Assembly (NCBI GenBank): GCA_963809965.1
Contig: CAWELU010000006.1
Span: forward strand, 248,001-312,000
DNA length: 64,000 nt
Reading direction: 5' to 3'
Origin: CAIWHR01 sp963809965
Lineage (GTDB): Bacteria; Pseudomonadota; Gammaproteobacteria; Burkholderiales; Casimicrobiaceae
Shown: one piece after another, positions 1 through 8,947 of the stretch
Layout: the number at the start of each line of letters is the position of its first letter
How positions within the stretch are numbered: the stretch's first letter is position 1
Program-made: the position numbers and the translations under genes
Notes under the pieces: model-generated
Seen by the model: the letters and a program-made list of their open reading frames with translations, nothing else
What the model was told of the DNA's origin: nothing
Database searches by the model: none

Positions 1-896
1 GGACGCGCGAAGACGATATGCGGGCCGGCTATTACCGGCCGGCCTACCTGCACACGCTGAAGGCGGGGCTCGATGCCGCCGGCAACATCGTCGGGTGGCA
101 GCATCGTATCGTCGGCCAATCGATCCTCACCGGCACGCCCTTCGAATCGATGATGGTGAAGGACGGCATCGACGCGACGAGCGTCGAAGGCGCTTCGACA
201 CTGCCGTACGCCATCCCCAATCTCGCCGTAGAAGCGCATTCTCCGGTGGTTGGCGTGCCGGTCCTTTGGTGGCGCTCGGTCGGATCCACGCATACCGCGT
301 TTTCCACGGAAACCTTCATCGACGAGCTTGCGGTGGCCGCCGGCAAGGATCCGGTCGCCTTCCGCCGAACGTTGCTTGCGCAGCACCCGAAACACCTCGC
401 AGTGCTGGAGCTCGCCGCTTCCAAGGCGGGCTGGGGCAGTCCGCTCGCCCCCGGCAAGGCGGGCGAGAAACGCGGGCGAGGGGTCGCGGTCCATGAATCG
501 TTCAACAGCGTCGTTGCCCAGGTCGCCGAAGTCACGGTCGACAAGGACAGCAATTTCCGCGTCGACCGCGTCGTCTGCGCCGTCCATTGCGGGATCGCGG
601 TGAATCCGGACGTGGTCCGCGCGCAAATGGAGGGCGGGATCGGATTCGGACTGTCGGCCGCGCTTCACGGCGCGATCACGCTGAAGAACGGCGGGGTCGA
701 GCAGTCGAACTTCCACGACTATCCCGTATTGCGGATCAACGAGATGCCCTCGGTCGACGTGCACATCGTCGCGTCATCCGACAAGCCGACCGGAGTCGGC
801 GAGCCGGGCGTCCCGGTGGTCGCGCCCGCCCTCGCCAATGCGCTCGCGGCGGCCACGGGCAAGCGGATCCGCAACCTGCCGCTCAAGCTGGCGTAG
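1..896 (+). CDS. Xanthine dehydrogenase family, molybdopterin-binding (isoquinoline 1-oxidoreductase beta-like) subunit, C-terminal part
   Basis: The frame is open from the left edge (TREDDMRAGYYRPA precedes the first ATG at 18), so this is the 3' part of a larger gene. The roughly 298 visible residues match the C-terminal half of IorB/aldehyde-oxidase-type large subunits, which bind the molybdopterin cytosine cofactor and hydroxylate aldehydes or N-heterocycles. Visible signatures are FIDELAVAAGKDPVAFRR, HCGIAVNPDVVRAQMEGG and, near the end, GVGEPGVP, which contains the expected catalytic glutamate. The substrate cannot be deduced. A 2Fe-2S partner gene should lie upstream, outside the window. 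The downstream nudC candidate starts 16 bp after the stop. Confidence 0.9.
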   Translation, partial: TREDDMRAGYYRPAYLHTLKAGLDAAGNIVGWQHRIVGQSILTGTPFESMMVKDGIDATSVEGASTLPYAIPNLAVEAHSPVVGVPVLWWRSVGSTHTAFSTETFIDELAVAAGKDPVAFRRTLLAQHPKHLAVLELAASKAGWGSPLAPGKAGEKRGRGVAVHESFNSVVAQVAEVTVDKDSNFRVDRVVCAVHCGIAVNPDVVRAQMEGGIGFGLSAALHGAITLKNGGVEQSNFHDYPVLRINEMPSVDVHIVASSDKPTGVGEPGVPVVAPALANALAAATGKRIRNLPLKLA

Positions 897-912
897 GCGG
901 CAGGCGCCCGAA

Positions 913-1757
913 GTGCACACGCCGGACGGCTTCTCGCCCGGGCACGTACTGCCCGGGCTGCTGCCGGAGGCCGCACTCGCCTTCGCGTTTCGGGACGCGC
1001 AACTTCTCGTCGGCGGTGCGAGCGACGCGCCGGTCGTCCCTGTCCTCGCCCAGCTCGAAAGCCTCGGACTCACCGGGTCGACCCATTATCTCGGCGAGCT
1101 CGGCGCCGTGCCGTGCATCGCCGTGGCGCTTGCCGACGATGCGCCCGAGCCATCGGGCTGGCGCTATGCAGGATTGCGTTCGCTGTTCTTCGCGCTGCCC
1201 GAGCCGCTGCTCGCCATCGCGGCGCGCGCGTTCCAGATCGTCGACTGGGATCGGACGCACCGTTATTGCGGGCGTTGCGGCACACCCACGCGCGAGAAGC
1301 CGGGCGAACGTGCAAAGGAGTGCCCGGCCTGCGGCCACGTCGCGTTTCCACGCGTGTCACCGGCGATGATGGTGCTGGTGACGCGCGGTCGCGAGTTGCT
1401 GCTGGCGCGGGCGCACCGATTTCCCGCCGCCATGTACAGCGCGCTCGCCGGTTTCGTCGAGCCCGGCGAGACGATCGAAGACTGCATCCATCGCGAAGTG
1501 CGCGAGGAAGTCGGCGTCGAGGTCGGCGGCATCTGCCTACTTCGCGAGCCAGTCCTGGGCATTCCCGCATTCGCTGATGATCGCCTACACCGCCGAGTAC
1601 GCCGGCGGCGAGCTCGTCCCCGACGCGACCGAGATCGCCGAAGCGCGCTGGTTCGCCTGCGACGCGATGCCCGCTCTTCCGCCAAGCGTGTCCATCGCGC
1701 GCCGACTGATCGAGGCCACGGTCGCGCGCCTCACCGGCCGATACGGCGCGATCCTGA
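913..1757 (+). CDS. nudC: NAD(+)/NADH diphosphatase NudC, frameshifted
   Basis: NudC hydrolyses NAD(H), and NAD caps on RNA, to NMN(H) and AMP. From a GTG at 913 the protein shows a four-cysteine zinc site (YCGRCG and CPACG, around residues 118-139), a Nudix box starting GFVEPGETIEDC (about residues 180-202) and the family signature SQSWAFPHSLM. That signature is in a different frame from the Nudix box, because one extra base sits near 1535 (tgcctac, expected tgctac). After the shift the frame does not stop until 2416, inside the next gene. A second extra base near 1740 would end it at the TGA at 1755-1757, giving about 280 residues. The end is therefore inferred. Confidence 0.75.
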
Positions 1758-1763
1758 TAGAAT
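1758..1763 (+). promoter_or_regulatory. Probable -10 element for the TPR-protein gene
   Basis: TAGAAT lies 85 bp before the ATG of the TPR protein, right after the inferred end of nudC. The same hexamer recurs before several other genes here. No clear -35 was seen. Confidence 0.35.
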
Positions 1764-1847
1764 GGCAGGCCGTCTTACGACCGTGGACAGACCGCGTTTT
1801 CCGAGGCAGGCAAGCGGAAAGCCACGGCGATCTCTCCGCCACCTCCG

Positions 1848-2429
1848 ATGCCTGTTTCGTTCCGCGCCCTGGTCGTCTTGCTGACGCTCGCTCTCGTCGC
1901 GGCTGGAGCCCCGGCCGTCGCCCAGGACTCCGGGGAACTTACCGACGAGGCACGCAAGCAGTATGTGCAGGCACTGAGAGCCGCTTCAGGGCTGGTCAAG
2001 GACAAGCAATACATCGAGGCGATGGCCCGGCTCGACGCGCTTCTCGCGCAGCGGCCGCGCGAGCCGCAGGCGCGGTTTCTCAAGGGCATCGTCCAGGCGG
2101 AGGAGGGCAAGCGCGACGCGGCGATCGCAACCTACCGTGCACTGATCGAGGACTATCCGGAATTGCCCGAACCGTACAACAACATCGCGGTGCTCTACGC
2201 GCAAAAAGGCGACTACGAGAGCGCGCGGCTGGCCCTCGAAACGGCGGTCAGGACCGCGCCCGACTGGCCCGTCGCCCGCGAGAACCTCGGCGACATCTAC
2301 GCGCGGCTCGCTGCCGAGGAATACGAGCGCGCCGCGAAACTCGACCGGGAAAACAAGACTGCGCCGGTCAAGCTCGGCCGCATGCGCGAGTTGCTCGCGC
2401 CGGGCAGCGCGGCTAGGCCAAAGCCATAG
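1848..2429 (+). CDS. Exported tetratricopeptide-repeat protein
   Basis: This 193-residue protein starts with a signal peptide (hydrophobic stretch LVVLLTLALVAAG, likely cleavage after PAVAQ near residue 26). The mature part is helical, with TPR-like repeats such as FLKGIVQAEEGKRDAAIATY and PYNNIAVLYAQKGDYESARL (about residues 72-140). TPR proteins are scaffolds for protein-protein contacts, and no enzymatic domain is seen. It lies just upstream of two cyclophilin genes, so a role in envelope protein folding or assembly is possible but only inferred. Its stop codon is part of a TAGAAT hexamer that may serve ppiA. Confidence 0.8.
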   Translation: MPVSFRALVVLLTLALVAAGAPAVAQDSGELTDEARKQYVQALRAASGLVKDKQYIEAMARLDALLAQRPREPQARFLKGIVQAEEGKRDAAIATYRALIEDYPELPEPYNNIAVLYAQKGDYESARLALETAVRTAPDWPVARENLGDIYARLAAEEYERAAKLDRENKTAPVKLGRMRELLAPGSAARPKP

Positions 2430-2432
2430 AAT
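2427..2432 (+). promoter_or_regulatory. Possible -10 element for ppiA
   Basis: TAGAAT overlaps the TAG stop of the TPR gene and lies about 90 bp before the ppiA ATG. It is one of the recurrent TAGAAT hexamers. No convincing -35 was seen. Confidence 0.3.
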
Positions 2433-2523
2433 CCGGGGGCGGATCGCGTTTTCCGGTCGCGGCCGCCTTCCTGCACGTTGCAAGCATCCGGAGAACCCGT
2501 TCCGCCTCCATAGGAGTCCACCG

Positions 2524-3117
2524 ATGTTGCGTCGCTTCATCCTGATCGCCCTGGCCGCATCGACCCTCGCGGCCCCGCTCTTCGCCATGGCCGCCAACCC
2601 GAGGGTCGAGTTCGACACGACGGCCGGCAAGTTCCGCGTCGAGCTCTATCCCGACGCCGCGCCGAAGACCGTCGCCAATTTCCTCGACTACGTGAGGGCC
2701 GGCCATTTCGACGGCACGCAGTTCCACCGCGTGATCGCGGGCTTCATGATCCAGGGCGGCGGGTTCACGGCGGACTTCAAGCAGAAAGCGACGAAGGCGC
2801 CGGTGGTCAACGAGGCCGAGCTGGCGAGCAAGGCCGGACTCCTCAACACGCCGGGTACGCTAGCGATGGCGCGCACAATGGACCCTCATTCGGCCACCGC
2901 GCAGTTCTTCATCAACGTCGCCGACAACAAGTTCCTGAACTATCGGTCCCCCGATCCGCAGGGCATCGGCTACACGGTTTTCGGCAAGGTTGTCGAGGGC
3001 ATGGACGTGGTCGACAAGATCGCGAAGGCGCCCACCGGCGCCGGCGGTCCGTTTCCGAAAGACGTGCCAGTCGAGAAGGTCATCATCAACAAGGCCGTCG
3101 TCATCGACGCCAAATAA
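2524..3117 (+). CDS. ppiA: Periplasmic peptidyl-prolyl cis-trans isomerase (cyclophilin A type)
   Basis: This 197-residue cyclophilin speeds cis-trans isomerisation of X-Pro bonds in exported proteins. A signal peptide (LILIALAASTLAAPLFAMA type, roughly residues 1-23) directs it to the periplasm. The catalytic core is recognised by FHRVIAGFMIQGGGF and by MARTMDPHSATAQFFINV. AGGAGT about 8 bp before the ATG serves as ribosome site. The cytosolic paralogue ppiB follows after 11 bp, so the pair is probably one transcript. A tandem ppiA-ppiB arrangement is common in betaproteobacteria. Confidence 0.93.
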   Translation: MLRRFILIALAASTLAAPLFAMAANPRVEFDTTAGKFRVELYPDAAPKTVANFLDYVRAGHFDGTQFHRVIAGFMIQGGGFTADFKQKATKAPVVNEAELASKAGLLNTPGTLAMARTMDPHSATAQFFINVADNKFLNYRSPDPQGIGYTVFGKVVEGMDVVDKIAKAPTGAGGPFPKDVPVEKVIINKAVVIDAK

Positions 3118-3128
3118 GGACTTTGGAC

Positions 3129-3623
3129 ATGGTCATCCTCCATACCAGCCACGGCGACATCATGTTGGAGCTCGACGCCGAGAATGCGCCGGCGACGGTC
3201 GCCAATTTCCTGCAGTACGTTCGCGACGGCCATTACGACAATACGATCTTCCATCGGGTGATCGACGGCTTCATGATCCAGGGCGGTGGCATGGAGCCCG
3301 GGATGAAGCAGAAGCCGACGCGCGCGCCGGTTGCCAACGAGGCCGGCAACGGCCTCAAGAACAAGCGCTACACGGTGGCGATGGCACGCACCTCGGACCC
3401 GCATTCGGCGACCGCGCAGTTCTTCATCAACGTCGCCGACAACGATTTCCTCGATTACAAGGGCCCGAGCCCCCAGGGCTGGGGTTACTGCGTCTTCGGC
3501 AAGGTCACCGGCGGGCAGGACATCGTCGATCGCATCAAGGGTGTGCCCACCGGCACCAGCGGCGCTCACCAGGACGTGCCGCGCGAGGACGTTCTGATCC
3601 GCAGCGCCAAGGAAATGCCGTAG
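3129..3623 (+). CDS. ppiB: Cytosolic peptidyl-prolyl cis-trans isomerase (cyclophilin B type)
   Basis: This 164-residue cyclophilin has no signal peptide and so should act in the cytoplasm. Core motifs are FHRVIDGFMIQGGG and MARTSDPHSATAQFFINV, nearly the same as in ppiA just upstream. I chose ATG 3129 (MVILHTSHGD) over the in-frame TTG at 3123, because AAGGA at 3116-3120 overlaps the ppiA stop and lies 8 bp before that ATG. The length is normal for PpiB. Confidence 0.94.
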   Translation: MVILHTSHGDIMLELDAENAPATVANFLQYVRDGHYDNTIFHRVIDGFMIQGGGMEPGMKQKPTRAPVANEAGNGLKNKRYTVAMARTSDPHSATAQFFINVADNDFLDYKGPSPQGWGYCVFGKVTGGQDIVDRIKGVPTGTSGAHQDVPREDVLIRSAKEMP

Positions 3624-3752
3624 AACGACGGCGGTTGCCGCGGGTTTCGGTCGCTGACCCGGTGGGCGGCGGCCCCTTTCCGTGACCCGCCCGGGTCGAC
3701 GCCGTGCCAGTCCGGCCCCGACCCGGGGATCCATTCGAGCGGCTGACCTCGC

Positions 3753-4491
3753 ATGAAGCCGACGCTCTTCATCTCGGACCTTCATCTGTCCTCGGCGCGG
3801 CCCGCGCTCGTCGATGCGTTTCGCACGCTTTTGCGCGGGGCCCGCGCGCGACGCAGCCGACGTCTACGTGCTGGGCGACTTGTTCGACAGCTGGATCGGC
3901 GACGACCAGCTGCGCGAGCCGGTCGCCGCCGCCGTGGCGCGTGCGTTGCGCGGCATCGCGGACGCGGGCGTTCGCGTCAGCGTGATGGTGGGCAATCGCG
4001 ATTTTCTGCTGGGCGAGCGTTTCGCCGGGGCTGCCGGTGCGACGCTATTGCCGGACCAGCTCGTGGTGGAGCTCGCGGGCACCCGGACGCTCCTCATGCA
4101 TGGCGACCAGCTGTGCACCGGCGACGTGGCGTATCAGCGCTATCGCGCATTCGCGCGCTCGCCGAATTGGCAGCGACGCTACCTCGCCCTGCCCTGGGCG
4201 GTGCGCCGCGGGATCGGCAACTGGATGCGGGGGCAAAGCCGCCGGGCGGTCGCCGCCAAACCCGAAATGATCATGGATGTCGAGGGTGCCGCCGTCGAAG
4301 CCGCATTTCACGCTGCTGACGTCACGCGCATCATCCACGGCCATACGCATCGACCGGCGCGCCACGCGCTTGTCGTCGACTCGCGACCGTGCGAGCGCTG
4401 GGTGCTCGCCGATTGGTACGACCATGGCAGTTATCTGGCGTTCGACGCCAACGGGGGACGGGTGCACGACGTTGCGCTTCCTGCACCGTAG
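3753..4491 (+). CDS. lpxH: UDP-2,3-diacylglucosamine diphosphatase LpxH, frameshifted
   Basis: LpxH cleaves UDP-2,3-diacylglucosamine to lipid X in lipid A synthesis, acting at the inner membrane face with Mn2+. All calcineurin-type metal motifs are visible: FISDLHLS at the N-terminus, GDLFDSWIGDDQ, GNRDF, LMHGDQLCTGD and GHTHRP. The N-terminal piece (to about residue 28) and the remainder are in different frames, because a GGGG run at 3838-3841 carries one base too many. Removing it gives about 245 residues, the usual LpxH length. lpxH is normally essential in Gram-negatives, which argues that the shift is an error. Confidence 0.85.
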
Positions 4492-4515
4492 CGTCGCCAT
4501 CGCGCCGCCGCGACC

Positions 4516-5763
4516 CTAGCCTCCCAGCGCCTGCGCGAAATCCGCGAGCAGATCGTCGCGGTCCTCGATGCCGACCGAGATCCGGATGAGCGAGTCGGCG
4601 ATGCCCATTTCGGCGCGGCGCGAGGGGCCGATCTCCCAGAAGATCGTGTGGGCGACCGGGATCGCCAGGGTCCGGTTGTCGCCGAGATTGGACGACGAAA
4701 CGACGATCGCGAGGCGGTTCAGAAATTCGAAGCAGTCGATCCCGTCCGCGAGCTCGAACGAGAGCAGTCCGCCGAAGCCGCAGAACAGCGACTTCGCGAG
4801 CGTGTGCTGCGGATGCGACGCGAGCCCCGGATAGTGGACCGCACGCACCTTCGGTTGCGCCGCCAGGTAGCCGGCCACGGCCACTGCGTTCGCGCAGATC
4901 CGTTCCATGCGCAGTGCCAGGGTTTCCGCGCCGATGGCAATATGGTGGGCCTGTTCCGCCGCCAGCGTTCCGCCCCAGTCGCGCAGTCCCTTCTTGCGGA
5001 TCTGCTGGACGCCCCACAGCGCGGGCTTCTGCGCCTTGTAGTTCTCCGCGATATTGGGAAACCGGGTCCAGTCGAACAAGCCGGTGTCCGTGATGCTGCC
5101 GGCGAGCGCATTGCCGTGACCGCCGATGTACTTGGTCAGCGCATTGACGATGAGTCCCGCGCCGACCGCCTTGGGCCGAAAGAGAGCCGGCGAGGTCATC
5201 GTATTGTCGACCACGTACAGAATGCCGCGCGATGCGCAAAGCGCGCCGATCCGCGCCAGGTCCGCAACCTGCGTGCGAGGGTTGGCGATCGTCTCCACGA
5301 ACACCAACCGGGTCGCGGGGGTCAGCGCGGCCGCGACGTTGGCGACGTCGGTCGCATCGACATAGCTGACCTTCGCCCCGTGCGCCGCCAGCGTGCCGAA
5401 CAGGCTGACCGTGTTGCCGAAGAGGAACTGGCTGGCGACGACGTGATCGCCTTCCCTCAGGAGCGCGAGCATCGCCGCGCCGATCGCCGCCATGCCGGTC
5501 GCGAAACAGACGGTGGCCACACCGTCCTCCATCCCGGTCACCTTCGCCTCGAGCGCGGCGCTCGTCGGGTTGCCCTGACGGCCGTAGGCGTAGCCTTGCG
5601 TGCGGCCCTGGAACACCGCGGCCAATTCGCGCGCGTCGCGGTACCCATAGGCAACCGAGAGATGCAGCGGCTTGTGCAGCGCTCCGTGCTCGACGCCCCC
5701 CCCACGATCGGAATGCAGGATCGCGGTCGTGAATCCCCGCGCCGACTGGTTTGCTGCGTTCAT
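4516..5763 (-). CDS. PLP-dependent O-acyl-homoserine sulfhydrylase / cystathionine gamma-synthase family
   Basis: This 415-residue Cys/Met-metabolism PLP enzyme should form homocysteine from an O-acylhomoserine plus sulfide (MetZ/MetY type) or run a related gamma-replacement. Landmarks are YGRQGNPTSAALEAKV, the cofactor region FATGMAAIGAAML, VVDNTMTSPALF, and NALTKYIGGHGN, which carries the Schiff-base lysine. LSFELADG and the SSSNLGDNRT segment fit this family. Its leader holds a SAM-II riboswitch candidate and an intrinsic terminator, which supports a role in methionine synthesis. GGAG lies about 8 bp before the ATG. The exact choice among MetZ, MetY and MetB cannot be made from sequence alone. 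Confidence 0.88.
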   Translation of the reverse strand: MNAANQSARGFTTAILHSDRGGGVEHGALHKPLHLSVAYGYRDARELAAVFQGRTQGYAYGRQGNPTSAALEAKVTGMEDGVATVCFATGMAAIGAAMLALLREGDHVVASQFLFGNTVSLFGTLAAHGAKVSYVDATDVANVAAALTPATRLVFVETIANPRTQVADLARIGALCASRGILYVVDNTMTSPALFRPKAVGAGLIVNALTKYIGGHGNALAGSITDTGLFDWTRFPNIAENYKAQKPALWGVQQIRKKGLRDWGGTLAAEQAHHIAIGAETLALRMERICANAVAVAGYLAAQPKVRAVHYPGLASHPQHTLAKSLFCGFGGLLSFELADGIDCFEFLNRLAIVVSSSNLGDNRTLAIPVAHTIFWEIGPSRRAEMGIADSLIRISVGIEDRDDLLADFAQALGG

Positions 5764-5778
5764 GATGGCTCCGGCAAC

Positions 5779-5812
5779 AAAAAACCCGTTCGACCACCGC
5801 CGAACGGGTTTT
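5779..5812 (-). terminator. Leader terminator in front of the sulfhydrylase gene
   Basis: On the minus strand a perfect 12-bp stem (AAAACCCGTTCG pairing with CGAACGGGTTTT, 8-nt loop) is followed by six Ts. It ends only about 15 nt before the ATG of the downstream gene, so it can only make sense as a regulated (attenuating) terminator. A second hairpin (GGCCCGG/CCGGGCC, 5820-5841) lies between it and the riboswitch candidate. Confidence 0.8.
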
Positions 5813-5847
5813 GCGCATGGGCCCGGCGAACTTCCCGGGCCGCTGCC

Positions 5848-5908
5848 TGACCTCGCTTTAGCGGTATTTGTTAGGCGCCCGCAAGCTGAAGCTCAAATCG
5901 GCGCAATT
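5848..5908 (-). promoter_or_regulatory. SAM-II (SAM-alpha) riboswitch candidate
   Basis: Reading the minus strand, the P1 stem GCGCC (5900-5904) pairs with GGCGC (5875-5879). The loop holds GATTTGA (5893-5899) and GCTTGC. The 3' tail holds ACAAAT and CGCTAAA (5857-5863). A pseudoknot CTTGC (5881-5885) with GCGAG (5852-5856) can form. These elements and their order match what I recall of the SAM-II consensus, a small S-adenosylmethionine-binding H-type pseudoknot found before methionine genes in proteobacteria. It sits about 85 nt upstream of a metZ-type gene, with a terminator between. Assignment is by eye, without a covariance search. Confidence 0.75.
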
Positions 5909-6001
5909 GGATTATGCGCCGATGGCCACGTGCCGGTCAACGGAGGCGATGCCGGGCCGGGAACGGGCGCGTGACCGAGTCCGTTTCTTTTCCCGGCTGC
6001 G

Positions 6002-8010
6002 CTACTTTGCCGCGAGCATCGCCTTCAGTTGCCTCAGGCGCTCGCTGCCGTCGGCCTTCTCGCGCGCGGCTTCGTCCGCGGGGATCGGTGCGCCCGCCCA
6101 GCGTAGGTCTTCCTGCGCAAGCTCGGCGAGGAAGCGAGACGGCTGGCATTCGATCGCCTCGCCCGCGCGCTTGCGTCTGCGACAGTAGGAAAGGTGCAGG
6201 CTGCGCTGCGCACGCGTGATGCCGACATACATCAGGCGCCGCTCTTCGTCGATGTTGCCGCTCGCGATCGACTCGCGGTGTGGCAGCAGGCCCTCCTCCA
6301 GGCCCACGATGAAGACGTGCGGAAACTCGAGACCCTTGGCAGCGTGCAGTGTCGACAGCCGGACCGCATCGGATTCGCTGCCCTCACGGCCTTCGAGCAT
6401 CGTGATCAGGGCGATCATCTGTGTCAGCTCGAGGAGGTTCCTGCGGTCGGCCTCGCCCTTGGCCGCGAGCCAGCCGATGAAGTCGCGCACGCTTTGCCAG
6501 CGCGCCTGAGCCTGCTTCCGGTCGCAGGTCGCGTGGAGAAACTCCTCGTAGCCGATCGCGGCGACCAGTTCGTCGAGGAGGCGTCCCGCCGGCTCGCGCG
6601 CGGCGCGATAGCGCAGGTTGTTGATGAGCGTGCAGAACGCGTCGAGGATCTCCCGCTGCCGCGTCGGAATCGCCGCCATGGCGTCATCGGAGTACACCGC
6701 CGCGAACAGGCTCTGCTGCCGCGTCCCGCCGATTGCGCCGAGCTTCTCGAGCGTCGTCGCGCCGATGCCCCGCTTCGGCGTCGTCACCGCGCGGATGAAC
6801 GCCGGATCGTCGTCGTCGTTGGCGATCAGCGCGCAGATACGCGACAAGGTCCTTGATCTCCGCGCGCTCGAAATAGGATTGCCCGCCCGAGATCTCGTAG
6901 GGGACATTCTGCGCCCGCAGCTGTTGCTCGAAGAGCTTCGCCTGATGGTTGCCCCGATACAGGATCGCGTAGTCCGCGTAACGGCCCCGATGCTCGAACC
7001 GGTGCGCGAGAAGCCGGCGCACGACAGCCTTCCGCCTCCGCTTCGTCGTCCGCCGCCGGCGTCACGCGAATCGCATCGCCGTGGCCGTGCTCGCTCCAGA
7101 GCCGCTTTTCGAAGAGCTTCGGGTTGTTCGCGATCAGCGCATTCGCCGAGCGCAGGATCCGGACCGTCGACCGATAGTTCTGCTCGAGCTTCACGACCTT
7201 GAGCGTCGGAAAGTCACGGGGCAGCTGCGCCAGATTGTCGAGCGAGGCGCCGCGCCAGCCGTAGATCGCCTGGTCGTCGTCGCCGACCGCGGTGAAAGAC
7301 GCGCGCTCGCCGACAAGCAGCTTCAGCAGTCGGTACTGCGCCGGGTTGGTGTCCTGATACTCGTCGACGAGCAGGTGCGCGCAACGCTCGCGCCATTTCG
7401 CCGCCGCCGATTCGCTCCGCCGAAAGAGCTCGACGGACAGCGCGATCAGGTCGTCGAAATCCACGGCCTGGTAGGCGCGCAACGTGTCGTCGTAACGCTC
7501 GAAGGCCCGCGCGGCCGCGACCTCGTCGTCGCTCCTGGCGGCCTTCAATGCCGCGCCCGGCGCCACCAATGCGTTCTTCCACGCGCTGATCCTCCATTGC
7601 GCCGCACGCGCCCTGGCGCGATCCGATGTCGCCACCAGCTCGGCGACGATCGGCTCGATGTCGTCGGGATCGAGAATCGAGAAGCCCGGCTTCAATCCAA
7701 GCGCGGCGGTGTCGCTGCGGATGATCTTCAGGCCGAGCGCGTGAAACGTGCAAACGGTGACGTCGCCGGATGCTTTCCCGTGGTCCCGCGCACCCAGCAC
7801 TTCGCCGACCCGTTCCCGCATCTCGCGCGCTGCGCGATTCGTGAACGTGATGGCAACGATGCGCTGCGCTTCGCCGCCGCGCTCGATCAGATGCGCGACT
7901 TTCGCGGCGATGACCCGCGTCTTGCCGCTGCCGGCGCCGGCCAGCACCAGCAGTGGTCCATCGACATAGCGCACCGCCTCGCGCTGCGCGGGATTGAGCG
8001 GAAACGACAT
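6002..8010 (-). CDS. rep: ATP-dependent DNA helicase Rep, two frameshifts
   Basis: Rep is a 3'-5' superfamily 1 helicase that helps replication forks pass blocks and restart. The N-terminus PLNPAQREAVRYVDGP and Walker A GAGSGKTR, then ITFTNRAAREM, DEYQDTNPAQY (Walker B), AVGDDDQAIYGWRG, LEQNYRSTVRIL and the C-terminal STLHAAKGLEFPHVF and EERRLMYVGITRAQ, are all in order. The protein closely follows E. coli Rep. The gene lies in three frame segments, because extra bases occur near 7028 and 6831. Correcting both gives about 668 residues, normal for Rep. It is transcribed divergently from apaH. Confidence 0.88.
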
Positions 8011-8043
8011 CGCGGGGGCAGGAGAAACGCGGCAGGCCGATGC

Positions 8044-8063
8044 TAGAATCGCCGCTGATTCTA
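8044..8063. promoter_or_regulatory. Palindromic divergent -10 elements between rep and apaH
   Basis: TAGAATC at 8044-8050 and its exact inverted copy GATTCTA at 8057-8063 are 6 bp apart. The plus-strand TAGAAT faces apaH and the minus-strand TAGAAT faces rep. The hexamer recurs before other genes as a likely -10. The symmetry could also bind a dimeric regulator. Confidence 0.5.
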
Positions 8064-8119
8064 ACAGTCGTTCACGCCGCCCTCTTCCTCTCGCCCGACT
8101 GTTACCGCATCACCCTGCC

Positions 8120-8947
8120 ATGAGTCTCTACGCGATCGGCGACATTCAGGGGTGCCACGCCGAGTTCTGTCACCTGCTCGACCTGATCGGCTTCTCGCCG
8201 CGCGAGGACCGCCTCTGGCTCGTCGGCGACCTCGTCAACCGCGGTCCGGGATCGCTCGCGGTGCTGCGCGAGGTGAAGGCGCTCGGCGAGGCCGTGGTCA
8301 CGGTCCTCGGCAATCACGATTTCCACCTGCTCACCGTCGCGGCCGGGCACGCGAAGCCGCACCGGCATGACACGATCGCGCCGATCCTCGCCGCACCCGA
8401 TCGCGATGAGCTGCTTCATTGGCTGCAGCGGCGTCCGCTCGTTGTCGTCGAGGGCGAGCACCTGCTCGTTCACGCCGGGCTGCTGCCGTCGTGGACACCG
8501 GCGACGGCGTTGAGCTTGTCGGCTGAAGTGGAGGCGATGCTCGCGAGCGGAGAGGCCGACCCGTTTCTCCGCGCGCTCTACGGCGACGAGCCGCACGCAT
8601 GGCGCGACGATCTCGCGGGATTCGACCGGCTGCGCACCGTCGTCAATGCCTGCGCGCGGATGCGCTTCTGCACCGCCGACGACCGGATGGAATTCCGCGA
8701 GAAGCGTGGTCCGCATACGGCGCCCGAGGGCTTTCGGCCGTGGTTCGAGCACGAGCATCGTGCCTCCGCGGGCAAGACGATCGTCTGCGGCCACTGGTCC
8801 ACGCTGGAGTTGAGGCTCGAACCGAATCTGCTGATGCTCGACTCGGGATGCCTCTGGGGTGGCACGCTGACGGCGGTCAGGCTCGAGGATCGCCGCGTGT
8901 ACCAGGTGCCGAGTCGGCAACCGTTAGACCCAAAGCCATTCGGATAG
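8120..8947 (+). CDS. apaH: Symmetrical bis(5'-nucleosyl)-tetraphosphatase ApaH
   Basis: ApaH cleaves Ap4A to two ADP and also removes Np4 caps from RNA. The 275-residue protein begins MSLYAIGDIQGCHAEF and carries the metallophosphatase motifs GDIQG, GDLVNRGP, GNHD and HAGLLPSW, then the C-terminal GHWSTLEL and LDSGCLWGG typical of ApaH. Length and motif order match the family. I chose ATG 8120, about 55 bp after the nearest -10, because upstream in-frame codons encode no homologous residues. Confidence 0.94.
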   Translation: MSLYAIGDIQGCHAEFCHLLDLIGFSPREDRLWLVGDLVNRGPGSLAVLREVKALGEAVVTVLGNHDFHLLTVAAGHAKPHRHDTIAPILAAPDRDELLHWLQRRPLVVVEGEHLLVHAGLLPSWTPATALSLSAEVEAMLASGEADPFLRALYGDEPHAWRDDLAGFDRLRTVVNACARMRFCTADDRMEFREKRGPHTAPEGFRPWFEHEHRASAGKTIVCGHWSTLELRLEPNLLMLDSGCLWGGTLTAVRLEDRRVYQVPSRQPLDPKPFG

